The notes under the pieces: model-generated
What the model saw: only the letters and a program-made list of their open reading frames with translations
Told to the model about the DNA's origin: nothing
Database searches by the model: none
Translations under genes and position numbers: made by a program
From: Rhizophlyctis rosea
Lineage: Eukaryota > Chytridiomycota > Chytridiomycetes > Rhizophlyctidales > Rhizophlyctidaceae
Length of the DNA stretch: 64,000 bases
Assembly (NCBI GenBank): GCA_027596075.1
Contig: JADGJC010000225.1
Location: forward strand, 1 to 64,000
Direction of reading: 5' to 3'
Part shown: in pieces, positions 46,622-59,476 of the stretch
How positions within the stretch are numbered: position 1 is the first letter of the stretch
How the letters are laid out: each line of letters opens with the position of its first letter

Positions 46622-49600
46622 CTACTCAGCAGCCATTGCAACCCCACTCCCCACCGCACCCGCCGTCGCTCGCGCCCCACAACACCCATCATCCGTCTTC
46701 CGTCTCACCAATACCGCCCCCCTCATCCCAGGCGGTAACCCCACCGCCTGTCGTCCCCTCCTTCCACCACCACCCAAACCAGGCGGCGGCGTCCTCGTCC
46801 GTTTCGGTGCCCCCGTATCGACATCGAAGTTTGTGCGAGAGAAGGAAGGATGTTTCGTTTGTGAGGTTGATTGTGGTTGTGTGTGCGAGGGTTGGTGATG
46901 GTGCTGGTGCTGCGTCAGAGCACCACCACCCCACCCAGAAGAAGAATACTGATGCAAAGGATGTTCAACCAGCATCGCACCGGGACTTAGACTTCGTCTC
47001 TTCATTTCCCTTCCCATTCCCGTGCCTCCCACTCCAACGTTTACAGCATTAGTACTATGCCTCTGCTTCAACCCCGGCCTCCCACCCCTCTCCCGACTCT
47101 TCCTCCGTTCCCTACTAACGCTCCTCTCCCTCCCCCCAACTTTCCCCTCAACTTCCCCCCCAACACCGACCCCAACCTCCCTCCCCGCCTTCCCAACCCC
47201 AACCCCAACCTCAAACTCAAACACACTCCCAATCCCCACAAGACTCCTAACCCTAATCTCCCCACCCATCAACTTAACAAGCTTATCACACACAGAAAGA
47301 CTCAACCTCTCAACCGCCTTCCGTCCCCCCACTCCGTCCTTTTCTCCGCCATTAGCTCCCCAAAACAACCCCCGAACCTCCCCTTCCTCCATCCCAACAC
47401 CCGTATCCGCAACACTAAATAACACCCTCCCTTCCCGTGCACCTTTCCGAACGCCGACGACGACACGGCCACGTTCGGTTCCACGGACGGCGTTGCCGAC
47501 GACGCCGCGGAGGACTTGTCCGCACCGTCCAGAGTCGCCGACGACCCATTCCGGCGTCCCGTCGGCTATTTCGGTAATGAGTTGGATGGATTTATGTGCC
47601 GCTTTGTGTTGGTAGGGCGAAATAGAGGTGTGAATGAGCGTTGGGAGATGGAAAAGTGTTGGGTGGAGGGTTAGGGTTTGGAGGGTTAGGAGGGAGATGT
47701 CGAGCTACATAAGCGCGGAAAAGGGGAGGGTGAGCAAATTGATGACATGGAAACATGAAAACGAGTACACCATCCCGCCGCACAAACAACCCAATAGAAA
47801 ACAAGAGGAAAACTCACCATATCCTCAACAACCCCTTCAACCCCCTCAACCTCCTCCTTAACCTCCCTCACAACTTCCCTAACAACACCCTCCCCCATCG
47901 ACTTCTCCCCTCCTTCTCCCAAAACCGCAACCTCCCCCCTCTCAACCCTCTCACACAACCCAACAGCCCTCTTCAAAGGCCCCCGAATCTCCCTCGCAAC
48001 CGCCGCAACAAACTCTGTCCGCCTCGCACAACTCGCTCTCGTATCACTCAACAACTGCGATAAACTCCGAGATTGACTGGTAAGACGGTGCTCGGTGGTG
48101 TGCCGTGTGGGAAGGGGGGTTGTTAGCCCAAGCATTTTGAGAGACCCGTCTTCGGAGACAATGCAGCGTCCCCGAGTGTGGACCCACGCCCACCGGCCGT
48201 CGGAGAGACGCATGCGCGTTTCGACGTCGTAGATGGGGACGCGGCCTTGGAGGTGGGCGTTGCGGGCTTCGATGACGGCGGGGAGGTCTGTCGGGGGTTT
48301 TGGAAAGAAACGATGAGAAACGGAGATTCGATGAAAACTAAACACCCAAAAGTACATTCCCCCGATCCAACGGCATTTCCAAAGAAACACTATCTCTTCC
48401 ACTCAAAGAGAAAAGCAAACGATAACTCACCATCAGGAAAACACCTCCCCTCCCACTCCTCCACCGGCACATCCACATCCCTCTCTCCCTCCCCTCCTAA
48501 ACCCTCCCCACCTTCACCCCCTTCCTCTCCTCCCTTTAATACCCCATCTCCTCCACCCCCCAAACCAAAACCCCCACCCCCCAAACACCCAAACAACCCA
48601 CCCACAACACCCCCCAACCCAACAAACCAACCACACAACAAAAAAACCAAAAACAAACAAAAAAAAACACAAACAAACCCACCCAACCCCCAACACCCAA
48701 CCACACANNNNNNNNNNCTCCCCACCAACGAAGATAACCGCCAACTGCCGACAAACCCTCACCCTCCCCGTCCGCAAATCCCACTCCCACGCCCCATCGT
48801 CTACGGCGCGGATGGCGTTTAGGAGGAAGCGATTTTCCGAAGAATGTTGTGTTGTTGTGTGCGGTTGGAGTGTGAAGGTGTAGTGGTGTGGGAGCGGGGT
48901 TGGAGTTAGGGTTAGTGTGTGGCGGGTTGCGGTTGGGGGAAGGGGAGAGGAGGAGGGGGTAAGGGGTGTTGTTAGGGAAAGAGGGAATGTAGATGGCTGT
49001 GTTTTAGAATCGGAGGAAGATTAGCTTTAGGATCAATCATAATCCCCGGAAGAAAAACAAACACACCAAAAAAGCACTACTCACATCAACATCAACACTC
49101 CCCTTCCAAAGCCCCTCCCTCCCAGCCCTCTCACACTTCCCCCTCCACCACTCCTCTTCCTCTTGTCCTCCCACCGTCTTCCACTCCCTCTCCCTAAGAA
49201 CAACAACACCCCCATCAGGGCCATCATTAACCCTCACAACACCCACCACCCCATCCCCCTCAACACCCCTCCCACCCTCCCACATACACCTCTCCAAAAC
49301 ACTCCACTCCTCCGCCCGCGAATGAATATCCGAGACGTGTCGTCGTCGGTATCGCTCCACACACCATAGCACGCTGAGGATGACGGCGATCGTCGTTGGA
49401 GTTGAGGGACGGAGGTATGTGTAGAAGAGGGTTAGGAGGATTAAAGGGAGGATGTGGGTTGGCGTTAGGTTTAGGGATGTTTCGTGTTGTTGTTGTTGTT
49501 GGGAGGTGTGTGATGGCCGTGATGATGAAGTTGACGATGACGACGACGACGACAAATAAGGAAGAGACGAAACCGTCTCCCCACTCAAAACCCCACCAAC

Positions 49601-49744
49601 AAAATCCAACACACCCGCGACACCACGGAAAAAGCCATCACATTGTCGTCCGCATCGTGTTAGAAACGTCGTTGTTTCTCCGTCTCCGCTTTCGCCTTCA
49701 TTCGGTTGCACGGGACGGTCCGTTCGGTGTGGTTGTGTGGGCAT
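46622..49744 (-). CDS. Membrane PAS / degenerate histidine-kinase protein
   Basis: Four exons: 49744-49085, 48996-48431 (broken by 10 N), 48287-47818 and 47704-46622. The N-terminus has Ser- and Gln-rich stretches, then two hydrophobic segments (ILPLILLTLFYTYL; TTIAVILSVLWCV) and basic residues. A PAS/PAC domain follows: AIRAVDDGAWEWDLRTG before the gap; YDVETRMRLSDGRWAWVHTR after it. The dimerisation/H-box region reads EFVAAVAREIRGPLKRAVG, where a working kinase has SHEIRTPL, so the phospho-acceptor His is Arg (codon 47992-47994). The ATPase-like domain keeps a D-box (VADTGVGM) but its N-box is altered and its G2 box (usually GTGLGLS) is AVERLSLS. No receiver domain is present; the tail is Arg/Ser/Gly-rich. 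Inferred: a sensor-derived pseudokinase. Confidence 0.8.
48708..48717. other. Assembly gap (10 N)
   Basis: Ten N inside exon 2 of the PAS/HK-like gene, flanked by very A/C-rich low-complexity DNA on the plus strand (48430-48707). The true length is unknown, so the PAS domain cannot be read across it. Confidence 0.95.
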
Positions 49745-49770
49745 TGTTGTGATGTACGGGGGGGTATATA

Positions 49771-52700
49771 GTATGTGAAGTGAAGTGGTGGTGAAATGAC
49801 TGATAATTATGTGTAGTGTGATGCGATATGTAAATGGGATGAGATGTAGCGCTGGTGATGCGGATGGGCGATGTCGAATATCGACAGGAAGCGATATCTG
49901 TAGGTAAAGAATCTCGCCCTTCCCACGACCTTGTTCTACCCTACAAAAAATCGTAACGGCCCCCTCGGAAACCTAAACTCCTCAAGCTATCAAAACCCGA
50001 AACAAACGAAAGAAAGAGAAGATGAGGAAGGGAGGTATCGTCCGTCGAGTATTTCCCCTCCCCCTACGCTATCGAACAAACGGAGAAATGGCTGAGGAAA
50101 GGCCGACAAGGTGGCTCAGACGCAAGGAGATTGTCTAATATTACGGACCAAAAGCAGTAGATGAGGATCCCCCTTTCTCTAGGCTCGTTTCCGCTGTGCT
50201 GGGGCCATTTGTGTGTGTGGAGGATAGGATGGGCGTGCGAGTGTGTGTTCGGTATGTAAGGTAAGGTGCCCGATGAGAAGAATTTTGAAGGTATTACTCC
50301 GGACGAGGACTACTTGACGAAATCTATGATGGAAAGCGAAACGGTAAATGGAAGAAGAGAAGAAAGAGCCCGTGTTTAGAGCCCGGTTTCAATCATCTAA
50401 AGGGGAAAGGTTCCCTTCGGTAAACGAACCCCACAACGGATGGTAAATGAAGAAGAAGATCTACGCTAATATCCTGATGGATGATATGGTTCGCCTTCCC
50501 AACTGACCACCCATCAATGATGTGCAAACGCCAATATACCCGTTACGAAGCAAAAAAGCAGAAAAAAAGCCCCTCCTCTGTCAAGTTCCTCCATCTTCTA
50601 CACCCACTGATCACGACGATCAACCCAATGGAAACACATTCCTCCACACACTCATTGCACGCTTGGCACTGCTCTCCTTCTCCACCTACATCAACAGCGT
50701 CATTCAAATTGACCCAACATCCCCCTCCCAACTCTCCCAACAGCCACTGTCACATGCCGAAATTCCGTAAGCGAGTTGGTATCCTAATAGGCTGTTTGAG
50801 CTTACCTTGTCGGAGGGAGCAGCGCTTTTGTGTCGTGCTTCGTTTGCGTGGGGAGACGCGTTTGAGTGGGGGAAGAGATGGAGGAATGTAGAAAGGCTGG
50901 TTGGTTGAAAATTATGTTATGAGGAGGATAGATGTGATGGTCTAATAGGTTGGAGTATGGGAGTATGTGATGCCTATGTCAACGAGGACGAATGAAGATG
51001 AAAATGATTGCAATGAGAGTTAGATTTGTGTTGATGGAAAGCTACATGTCATACCCCAATGGTTACAAAGGTTTGATGCATGAAACCTTGGGTCTGCCCG
51101 CCACCCATATGTCATTTCGCAAGTTGCAAACGGATAGTGCCCGCGGCGGCCCCTCTTCATGAGCCTCCTCTCCCTCACCAAAATGCTGGTAGCGTAGTTT
51201 CTTGACTGTCCCCATCACTCACCTTGTTCACACACAATGTGGTGTGGGTTCACGTTTCGTAACGTTGACGGTGATTGTCAATGTGGAGGAAGTGTAGCTC
51301 AATGTGGGTTGAAGGGGTGTGAGGTGGATGATCATCTCACCATCCAATGAAATTGTGTCAATGATGATGGATGTTCAATTGAATCGAGTTATCGGGCATG
51401 TGCAAATCACTGATTCAGGGAACAATAACAATGACGATGGAGGAATGGGGAGTGAAATAGACGAAACATTTGTGATGGGCAACCAACGACGAGTGAGCTG
51501 CTCCTCCTTCTTTGAATTTCGCACCCTTCAAGTCCCGATCGCAATGACACTTTGCGGCTGAGCAATCAATCTTTGGTACCGCCGGACCCGGCCAATGCGG
51601 TCCATGACTTTTGCTTACTAGCTCCGGATCCGCAGATTCGGTTCTGACCTCATCCCCACACATTCACAATGACATCAACTTGCGGTCACTGTCACATCCT
51701 GCTATTCCAAATTGCTGGTATCACTCAATTCGTCTCTGTGTTCCCAACAGTGACGCGTCCACGGACTGTAATCATAGCCACATACGTCATTTGTCTCACT
51801 GCCCCGCCACGGTGGCACCCCTTGCCGCTCACACACACTGCACACCCTATGACGCGTGCCCACACCTCGGAGCTGGTAATTGATTGCCATCAGCTTGGTA
51901 AGAAGGGACAAGTGATTGTCAGGAGATCTTTGTTGCTGGCCAATGGGCGGAGGTTGATGCCCGATGAAACACCACATTGGGGCAACAGTCCTTCAAAGGC
52001 CGTCTCCCAATTCTCGAGAGCTCCTATCTGTGTGTGCTTTTCCCAAAGAGTTCCCCCATGAATGTTGACTACAGATGGAATTTATGATGATTATTGAGCA
52101 TTTCTGTGGCAGTACGTTTGCATCATTGCAGTCCCATCCACTGATTATTCTTGCAGGCTATATTTCTTGCAAATTTGGGCCATCCCGCAACAGGCCTCTG
52201 AAACTTTGGCTGTCGGGCTCTCAATCTGAAAGGATCAGTCCCGCGTGTGCAGTTCCAGCTTGCTGTTCAAGTTGTTCATTTGTAAGTCAGGCTTCATAAC
52301 ATTCATGTCTTCACAGACACATCCCTCCATCAAGAGTTCTGTCCAACCTGAACCAAACATTCACCAAATCACATTATGTTTGTCAACCGTGAAATTTCGT
52401 TTAAGCGTGATCACGCTCCATCCTCTCCACTTCAACCTTTTTTGCAACTGGACGAAACGTGTGATCTTCGACCTTCAGTCCGTCTGGTACCAATACGGCG
52501 TTCGATGCATAGATAGCTGCTGAAAATGAAAAAACAAAAGTTTATGGCCTCTTTACAGATACCACTTGTCCCCATACTATTGATGGGGTTGTATGAGTGC
52601 TCCGTTCCAGCAAGCGTATTTTTGAATGCTCAACTTCACCACGTCCCGTATACGTGGTGCTCTGGCGGGGCTCCGCGATGTGGAATCAGATCCTATACCT

Positions 52701-55700
52701 TTCCACTACAATTCTCTGCAGATTACAACCCCACTTGTATTCAAAATTTAATTCACAATGTTGATTTACCGATTCAGGCTGGTGGGATACTCAATTCTTC
52801 GCTTGCTCTTTTTTTTTGTCAGCGACCAAACGCTTTCATTATCTGTAGCCGGCACGAATACGAGACTGACTCAGTGCTGAAGGACTGTGTGTTCTTCTCT
52901 GCGCTCGACTTTGCGCTTGGATACCAGTTCGGAAGTGCAATGTATGATCGTCGCGCATGCTTTAGTTGCTTTGTTTTTGCTTCATCTGACTATTTGCTCC
53001 TTAAGTATGATGTCTCCGTTCTCCCCGCTTCCCCGCCGTATCAGCCGCCCGTGTTGCGTCCAGATTGAATCCGGGCCCTGGGAGCTCCCTTGAATGGGAG
53101 TCCAACCTCTTTCCCCCCTTTCTTCATTCATCCGTCTCACTCATAAAACCATTCACCCAATATTGACTTCCTGAAAACATATCCGATGCCCACCCCCTTC
53201 GTTGAGAAGCAACCATCTCTCGCAACCGAGCTCAATATGCGGTGTTCCGTGAATCTATCATCTTTTTTCTCCTCTCAACGAACCGATCGGCCACATAGTT
53301 TGCCTTTTCCCGATTCTCGCATCCAACTGACTGGCTTTAGGACAAATGAAACAGTGCAGTCAAAAGCAAAATGTGATCAAAAAGGATCAAAGGACGCCGA
53401 CTGACCCTCCACACCCTTCCCTCCCATTCATGCGAAATGGTATCGGGCATCATTGGATGCATCCCTGGCATGCTGATACTTTGAAGCACACCATGGAGAC
53501 GAAGGCCTCCATTGACGCCTTTTTCCATACTTCTTCTTACTTCAGTGCTGCGCAATCATGATTTCGCACATACCACTCTTGGAACCTCAAGTGCAACTCG
53601 CTGTCCACAGAACAGTGCTCCACTGGTAGTCTCATGGCGTGCTTGATTTTAGTCAATCGTTGCCCGTCAAATGGGTTCTCCTCGGCATTGCAAGGTCTGT
53701 CAGGAAACCTCTACACGCATACGAGTCCCCGTCCTTTTTTTTGTTTCGTTCCCTGGGATTGATAACAAAACCGACTACCTGCAGCGACATGCTAACTCTC
53801 ACAATCCCCTGGCTGAACAATCGTATCACCGCCCCCCCGCTTCAGTATCCTGAACCACCATCTGCAGGTGCTGTCAATCCAGCCAGGAAGAACTTCCGAG
53901 CAGGATACTTTCCAACGCCGTCACCCTTCTTTCCTCCCCTCCCCCAATGCAAATTTTGCAAAGGCTCCTCGCCGCACGCCCGTATTTCGCAAATGGCAAA
54001 AAGGTTAGTAACCAAGTGACGGCCAAACATTCGAGAATGTGAGCCTGAGTGCAACTCGTTCTTAAATGTGAGGTATATTACATCGTACTTGGCAACGGCG
54101 AAGTTTTGCTTTCTATGTTAGTCGCTCTCTCCTGATGGTAGGCATTTCAGCCATTAGCCTTTCCATGTAATGGGCGTCCTGAACAAGCGTCGGCATCCGC
54201 TTTACGGGTTCTCAGTCGATCCCCACAGAAGCATGTGCCGATGAAAGTTTGCTTCTCACTTTTGGTTGTTTTGCTATGCGACTAAGCAGTCTGCTCTTCC
54301 CAAATGTACAGTGAACGTGGTAATGAAGTGTCGACATCCCCCTGCATGGGGGTGTGTCAATTCCCATACGAGCGTTCCACGATTGGAATTGCTTTCTCCT
54401 TTCTTCCACGAGGACTGCTTGCCAAAGTTTAGAATCCTCCCGAACATGGTCTTCAGATGTGTGTCGCGGCTTCCGAAGTAATCAAATCAGCTTGGAGTCT
54501 TTTATGCTGATTGCCAACGTGGTATTGGAAGAAATGGATACAATTGGAGTTTGGCTCATATCTGAATCGCATTCGAAGAGACGTGCCAGCCGCTTGCAAC
54601 GTCGACGGCGTGCATATTTTTGCAATCTTTTCATCTCGCTTCGTTTTTATCCCATCAACAGCGTCTTAAATTACTTTGTTTTAATCCGCCGGACCATGAG
54701 AGCAATCCCCATCAGCATTCCGTTCAGGACTTCCAACAGCGCATCTATTCTTTGAGGTCTTCTCACCAACGACAAAAAAGGAAAAAGAACACAGGCGACA
54801 CATGGCAAGGCATAGTAGTATCACTAGGTACCCTTGCACAGCAGTACAATACACAGTAGACAGTTATACAACCGACCTCCCTTTCTATTTCGGTGTTGGT
54901 CTTTCGACTTATGGCCGAACTTGCCATGCCAACTTGGCCACCCTCCGTAACAGCAGTAAGGGCGTCCTGCCATTCACGTTGCATGTGCCACAAAACTGGA
55001 ACAAAGTAATGAACAAATCTCCCTACGAATACTGGCAGCCCGCGTTGTAATGGGCTCCTTTCGGCTCCTCATCTGTCTTTGCGTCCTCCGGGGAAGCGTC
55101 GTGCCAAACAATGTTCGAAAGCAGCGCGTATGGAAAGAATGTGTCCGAAGTATAGACTAGTCAATCCCCGCATTAGGTTTACGAACACTGGAGAGGAACT
55201 GGCCCGTAAGTCTGTGATAATGGAACATAAATATGCTTTGAGATGGATGTCAAATGCTCCTGACATCCAAACTATCCAGCGTCACTGTTGCTTTCTCTTT
55301 TTTTGCCTGTTGAAGCTACGGTATATTGATATATCAGGGGGATCAGTGAAGTGGATAAATCCTCCATTAGCAATAATAAGTAGTTCATTGGAGAACATGA
55401 TGAGCTCTTACATTGCAATCCTGCAATAAGCCGCATGGCGGTTGCACGATGCGCAGGAGATCCGACCATTCTCTTCTTTTTTGTGTTGCGCAATTGTGCC
55501 AATCGTTTGACGTCCCGCCGATGCTCTGACGTACGATTCTATTGTTGGCATCGCCCGGATGTTGATATGCCCGAAAAAACGATGTCCGTCACAATGACTC
55601 GGCATACCATGCAGCGAGGGGCACTATCTGAAAGTCTTATCAACTTCGTTCCCCGTAATCTTGAATTGGAGTCTCGGTCTTTTTTTCTTTCCCAATGCTT

Positions 55701-58700
55701 GGAGTCATGGTGACCCATCCAGCAGAAACCCGACCAAGAGTCCATGATTGATAGAGGCCATTCCTGAACGACGTTCCCTCGCGTCAATCCCGGCAGTTGC
55801 TCTTGAAAGGGTGACGTGAAGTTCGGTACGGCTTAAGGGAATGAGAATTGCTTCCACCATCAGATGTTCAGTATGTTTCGCGGTCAAGTCATTATTGAGC
55901 CTTTCTTGGAGTGTGACAGTTGCCCCCAATCCACGACCGCACTCAGCCTGATCATGTCGGCTTTTGCAGCATGGGCAACACTCCTTTCTTTATCTCGTTG
56001 TCTGCAATCATCCGAGATCCATGCGCAGTCAATCAAGGTGTGAGCGCCATTGGAGGGCTAGCTAGGTATTGAATAGTGCCTAGCTGTACCTGACGCCTCA
56101 ACAGGAACATGTTCAAATAAACAGATTGAATGGGACATACGGAGGCGACGAGCGTGGGCAGCGTGAAAAGTAACGCAGACTACAATGGAATCCGATACGG
56201 GGTTTGACCGTGTAGAGATCTCAGCCTCAAACCAGGCGATGACATCTGGCATGGTCAACTGACCGTACTACAGTCTGTGTACTTGCCAGATACACCACTT
56301 CCACATCAACCTCCGCAGCACTAACAGCTTTCTCCATATTCCACCCCACTGCATATCCTGCCAATGGAGCAAGAAAGACTTATCGGCAGTATCTGAGCTC
56401 CATTTTCGACAGCACCTACTTCTTCCGTCTCCACCATTCTCTTTCCATTCCTTCAGTTGAAGGCAGCAAGTGCGAGTTTCTCAATCTGTTGACCGCCCAA
56501 CAACTGCCGGTAATACAATCCGACTTCAAACTTCAAATGAAGAAGTACCCTCAGTGCGACTATCAATTATCAATGCCTTCTTTTTCGTCAATAGTCTGAG
56601 CGAGTCGTGCGTCATTCGCAGCCCTTTTATTGCATGATACCCGGTCACTAAACGCTTAGGAGACGAACAACGTTGGCTCTGACGGTCGTCAACAATCGTA
56701 TCTCTTAGTTTCACATCCACCCTTCTAGTTATTCAACATTCAACAGAGTGCCTCACAAATCGTATTTGCAGCAGCAATAGTACTTTTTTGTGCGCGGTAG
56801 TTTACTGCCACATATCATGGCTTTAATCCGTCTGAGCGTACAATGCGCCAACATGAAATGTTGAAGTGCGAAAAGGGGTGCTTCGCGGCGAAGTCTTGCT
56901 TCTCCTGCTACCCTCATACTGCCGGTGGGTTTCCAAAAAGTATGAGATGGGCAAGCCTTGGCATTTGAATGTTATTTTGAGGGAGGCCTTGTGGTGAGTC
57001 GCTAGCACACTCACTGGAAACAGTCTAATGGAGGCGTTAATGAGTCACCATTTGTTCGACATAGAGGTTCCCCCCAATCGTAACTTTGACATGCTTTCGC
57101 AAACTCCCGCCCGCGAAATTCGTGGTGTTGATTCGCCATCTGCGGAGGATTGATGTATATACTTGTGCACGGTTCTCTCCCGTATTGACTGATTGCTTTC
57201 TCTTGCACCACCAAGCATCATTCTGATTCTGCAAACAATAAATTCGACGAGTGCGATGCAAAGCACCGGGGCAGGCGACAAGGTGATGACGAATCGTTCC
57301 TTATATCTCAACTGCTGACTGGCACTTACCATAAAAGCCATGGTGACGGCGACACATCACTATGCCTTGAGTAATCACGGATTTTTCGGCCTTCGAGGTT
57401 TGTTTTCTTCATCTTACATAAACCCTTTTCCTATACCACGCTTGGCGGAATGGTTCGTCCAAAAACCCGTAAGATGTATGACTTGGGAAATTGATTGCAC
57501 GAGTGGTTCACCCGTCGCTTTGCCAGTGTACGTTGGTTGTCGGTGTTGATATGGTCCTTTTATACCCTACACGTTAACAGAATCGCCGGCTGTGACGTGT
57601 ACGTACACTGTATTTGCCTGAAGTGAGGAAGGCATGGGGTTAGGCATGAAAGAATTGAAACCATAGGGAAATAGCAGGCATTGGGACCGAATCGATCTCG
57701 ACCTGCTGGTTTACCAGCAAGTTAGCCTTACTTCTCCCTGGCGTGCGTTTTTGTTGCCTTGGTTCTTCCTGATATTTTCGTCAATGTACTCGACCGGAAA
57801 CAAAAAAGATCGGAAAACGCCAGGAAAGAATATGCAGTGCACCTACGATTATCATACTTGTTCGTGCCCAACGCCAAGCATTCATCAATGGACCTTGTTA
57901 ACTGCTACTAGTAGCTCTGGAACCCTCTCTTCCAAGGTTACGATCAACAACTCACCCCACCAGTTACTAGTACAATGCCATAAGCTCGACCAAAATGCAT
58001 GCACTATCATGGCGCGCTCAGATCATGCAACGTCTCACTTCTTACCCTTTTTCTTGCGGCAGAGCGTCCCCAATGACTCTGATGGTTGTACCACTGTTGG
58101 CATTGGAGCGGTGAGCCCTCAAACTGGAGGGCGTAATATGTCAAGGTCTGTAAACTTATACACAATGACGGCAGTGTCCAACAGGGCCCGCGCAACTCAG
58201 TACGTCATGGCGGTAATGAGAAATGATGGTGACATGATGAGCAGTGATGAGTGAGTGATGAGCCTGATGAGCAGTGATGGCCATCTCGGTAATGACTTTC
58301 CAAATGAAGTTCTACTAAGTATCACAAAAGTCATGTTGAGTCACATTTGTCCCTCTGTTTGTCTAGAAAACAGACCCCAGCCACAATTTTCTTCTTCATC
58401 TGTCAATTTCACAAGCGCCACATTTCTGCCAAAATTACCTAGTTACCCGTCAAGCAACTGGCAACCTTCCTCCCATTTACGTACATGGCACAACTACAAC
58501 TACATCATCTATCTAGTTTTATCAACTACAGGTCCTCACAATGAGCAGTGTGTAGATATGGGTGTCCAATCTAAACACTAGCAAGGGTGTTGCTGTTCAA
58601 TGAGCCATTGAGCCGTGTGAAGATATGGGTGTCCAATCTAAACACTGGTGGGGTGGTGAGATTTGCAGTTGGAGTAGCCATCAAAAAGATGCTGCAATAG

Positions 58701-59476
58701 CCATCTAGCCCTATCTCACTCCCAGTGAATTGAGGGTGAGACACACCCGCCAAACTCACCTTCAAACATGTACGGTAGTTCCTCATGAACTTGATGACAG
58801 CAGGGTGGGTATGCAATGGGTGATAATGATGCAAGAAGTGGGAGACATGAATCAATGAATGATGATGTCAAGTAGATGAAAAAGGGGGCTTCAGTTGCCT
58901 GAGCAATGAGGCGCAAGGTGGGTGCACGTCTGTTATCACACACATCACCAGCGTGGCACCACAGTGATGGCCGGTGATGAGCAGGTAATGGTGGGTGATG
59001 AGCAGGTATGGCGGTGATGTGTGCTGAGTTGCGCGAGCCCTTCCAACAGGCGTGGCTCGGATCCGGGCCAAGTGGCGTAGCCAGGTGGGTTGCCGCAGGA
59101 GGGTTTGTGTTCCCAGAGCTCCCAAGGGCAAAAGGCCAGTTCCCCTTTCCATCCTTCCATCATTCCATTTTCACCAGCCCCAACGGCAGGCCTCGAATGA
59201 GCAACGGATAATCAGCTTATGCGATCCGGAGACAAGGTCTGTGTGAGCGGCCAGCGGTCGAATATGTTCCAGAGGCCTTCTCGCTGCTTTTCTCAACAAC
59301 AACAAATACACGCGACCCCCTTGCCTTTGATCTGAGGTCAGAAATTGCTCCATGCGACGTCCATTCCCTGCCGATAAACTTACACCGGGTTTGTCTTTAA
59401 TAGTGCAGCCCATCATTTGTAATTCCAACTTCCAGATTGGTCATCTCATTCAAGCGTTTCCGCGAACAACCTCAAA
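49771..59476. other. 9.7-kb stretch without a supported gene
   Basis: Short frames only; the longest (180 aa, plus 52526-53068) has no recognisable domain and no splice partners I could find. Short direct repeats and GATGA-type repeats occur between 58.2 and 59.0 kb and are listed separately. The last 60 nt are the leader of the TIR-like/TPR gene. Confidence 0.45.
58236..59012. repeat. GATGAGCAGTGATG-type repeats and a 25-nt direct repeat
   Basis: TGATGAGCAGTGATG-like words recur at about 58236-58276 and variants (GGTGATGAGCAGGTA) at about 58972-59010. Between them a 25-nt unit beginning GATATGGGTGTCCAATC is repeated exactly at 58555-58579 and 58622-58646. Confidence 0.7.

Noticed and set aside
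52526..53068. 180-aa plus-strand frame with hydrophobic N-terminus
   Set aside because: The start resembles a signal peptide, but the rest has no domain and unlikely composition. No exon structure like that of the real genes.
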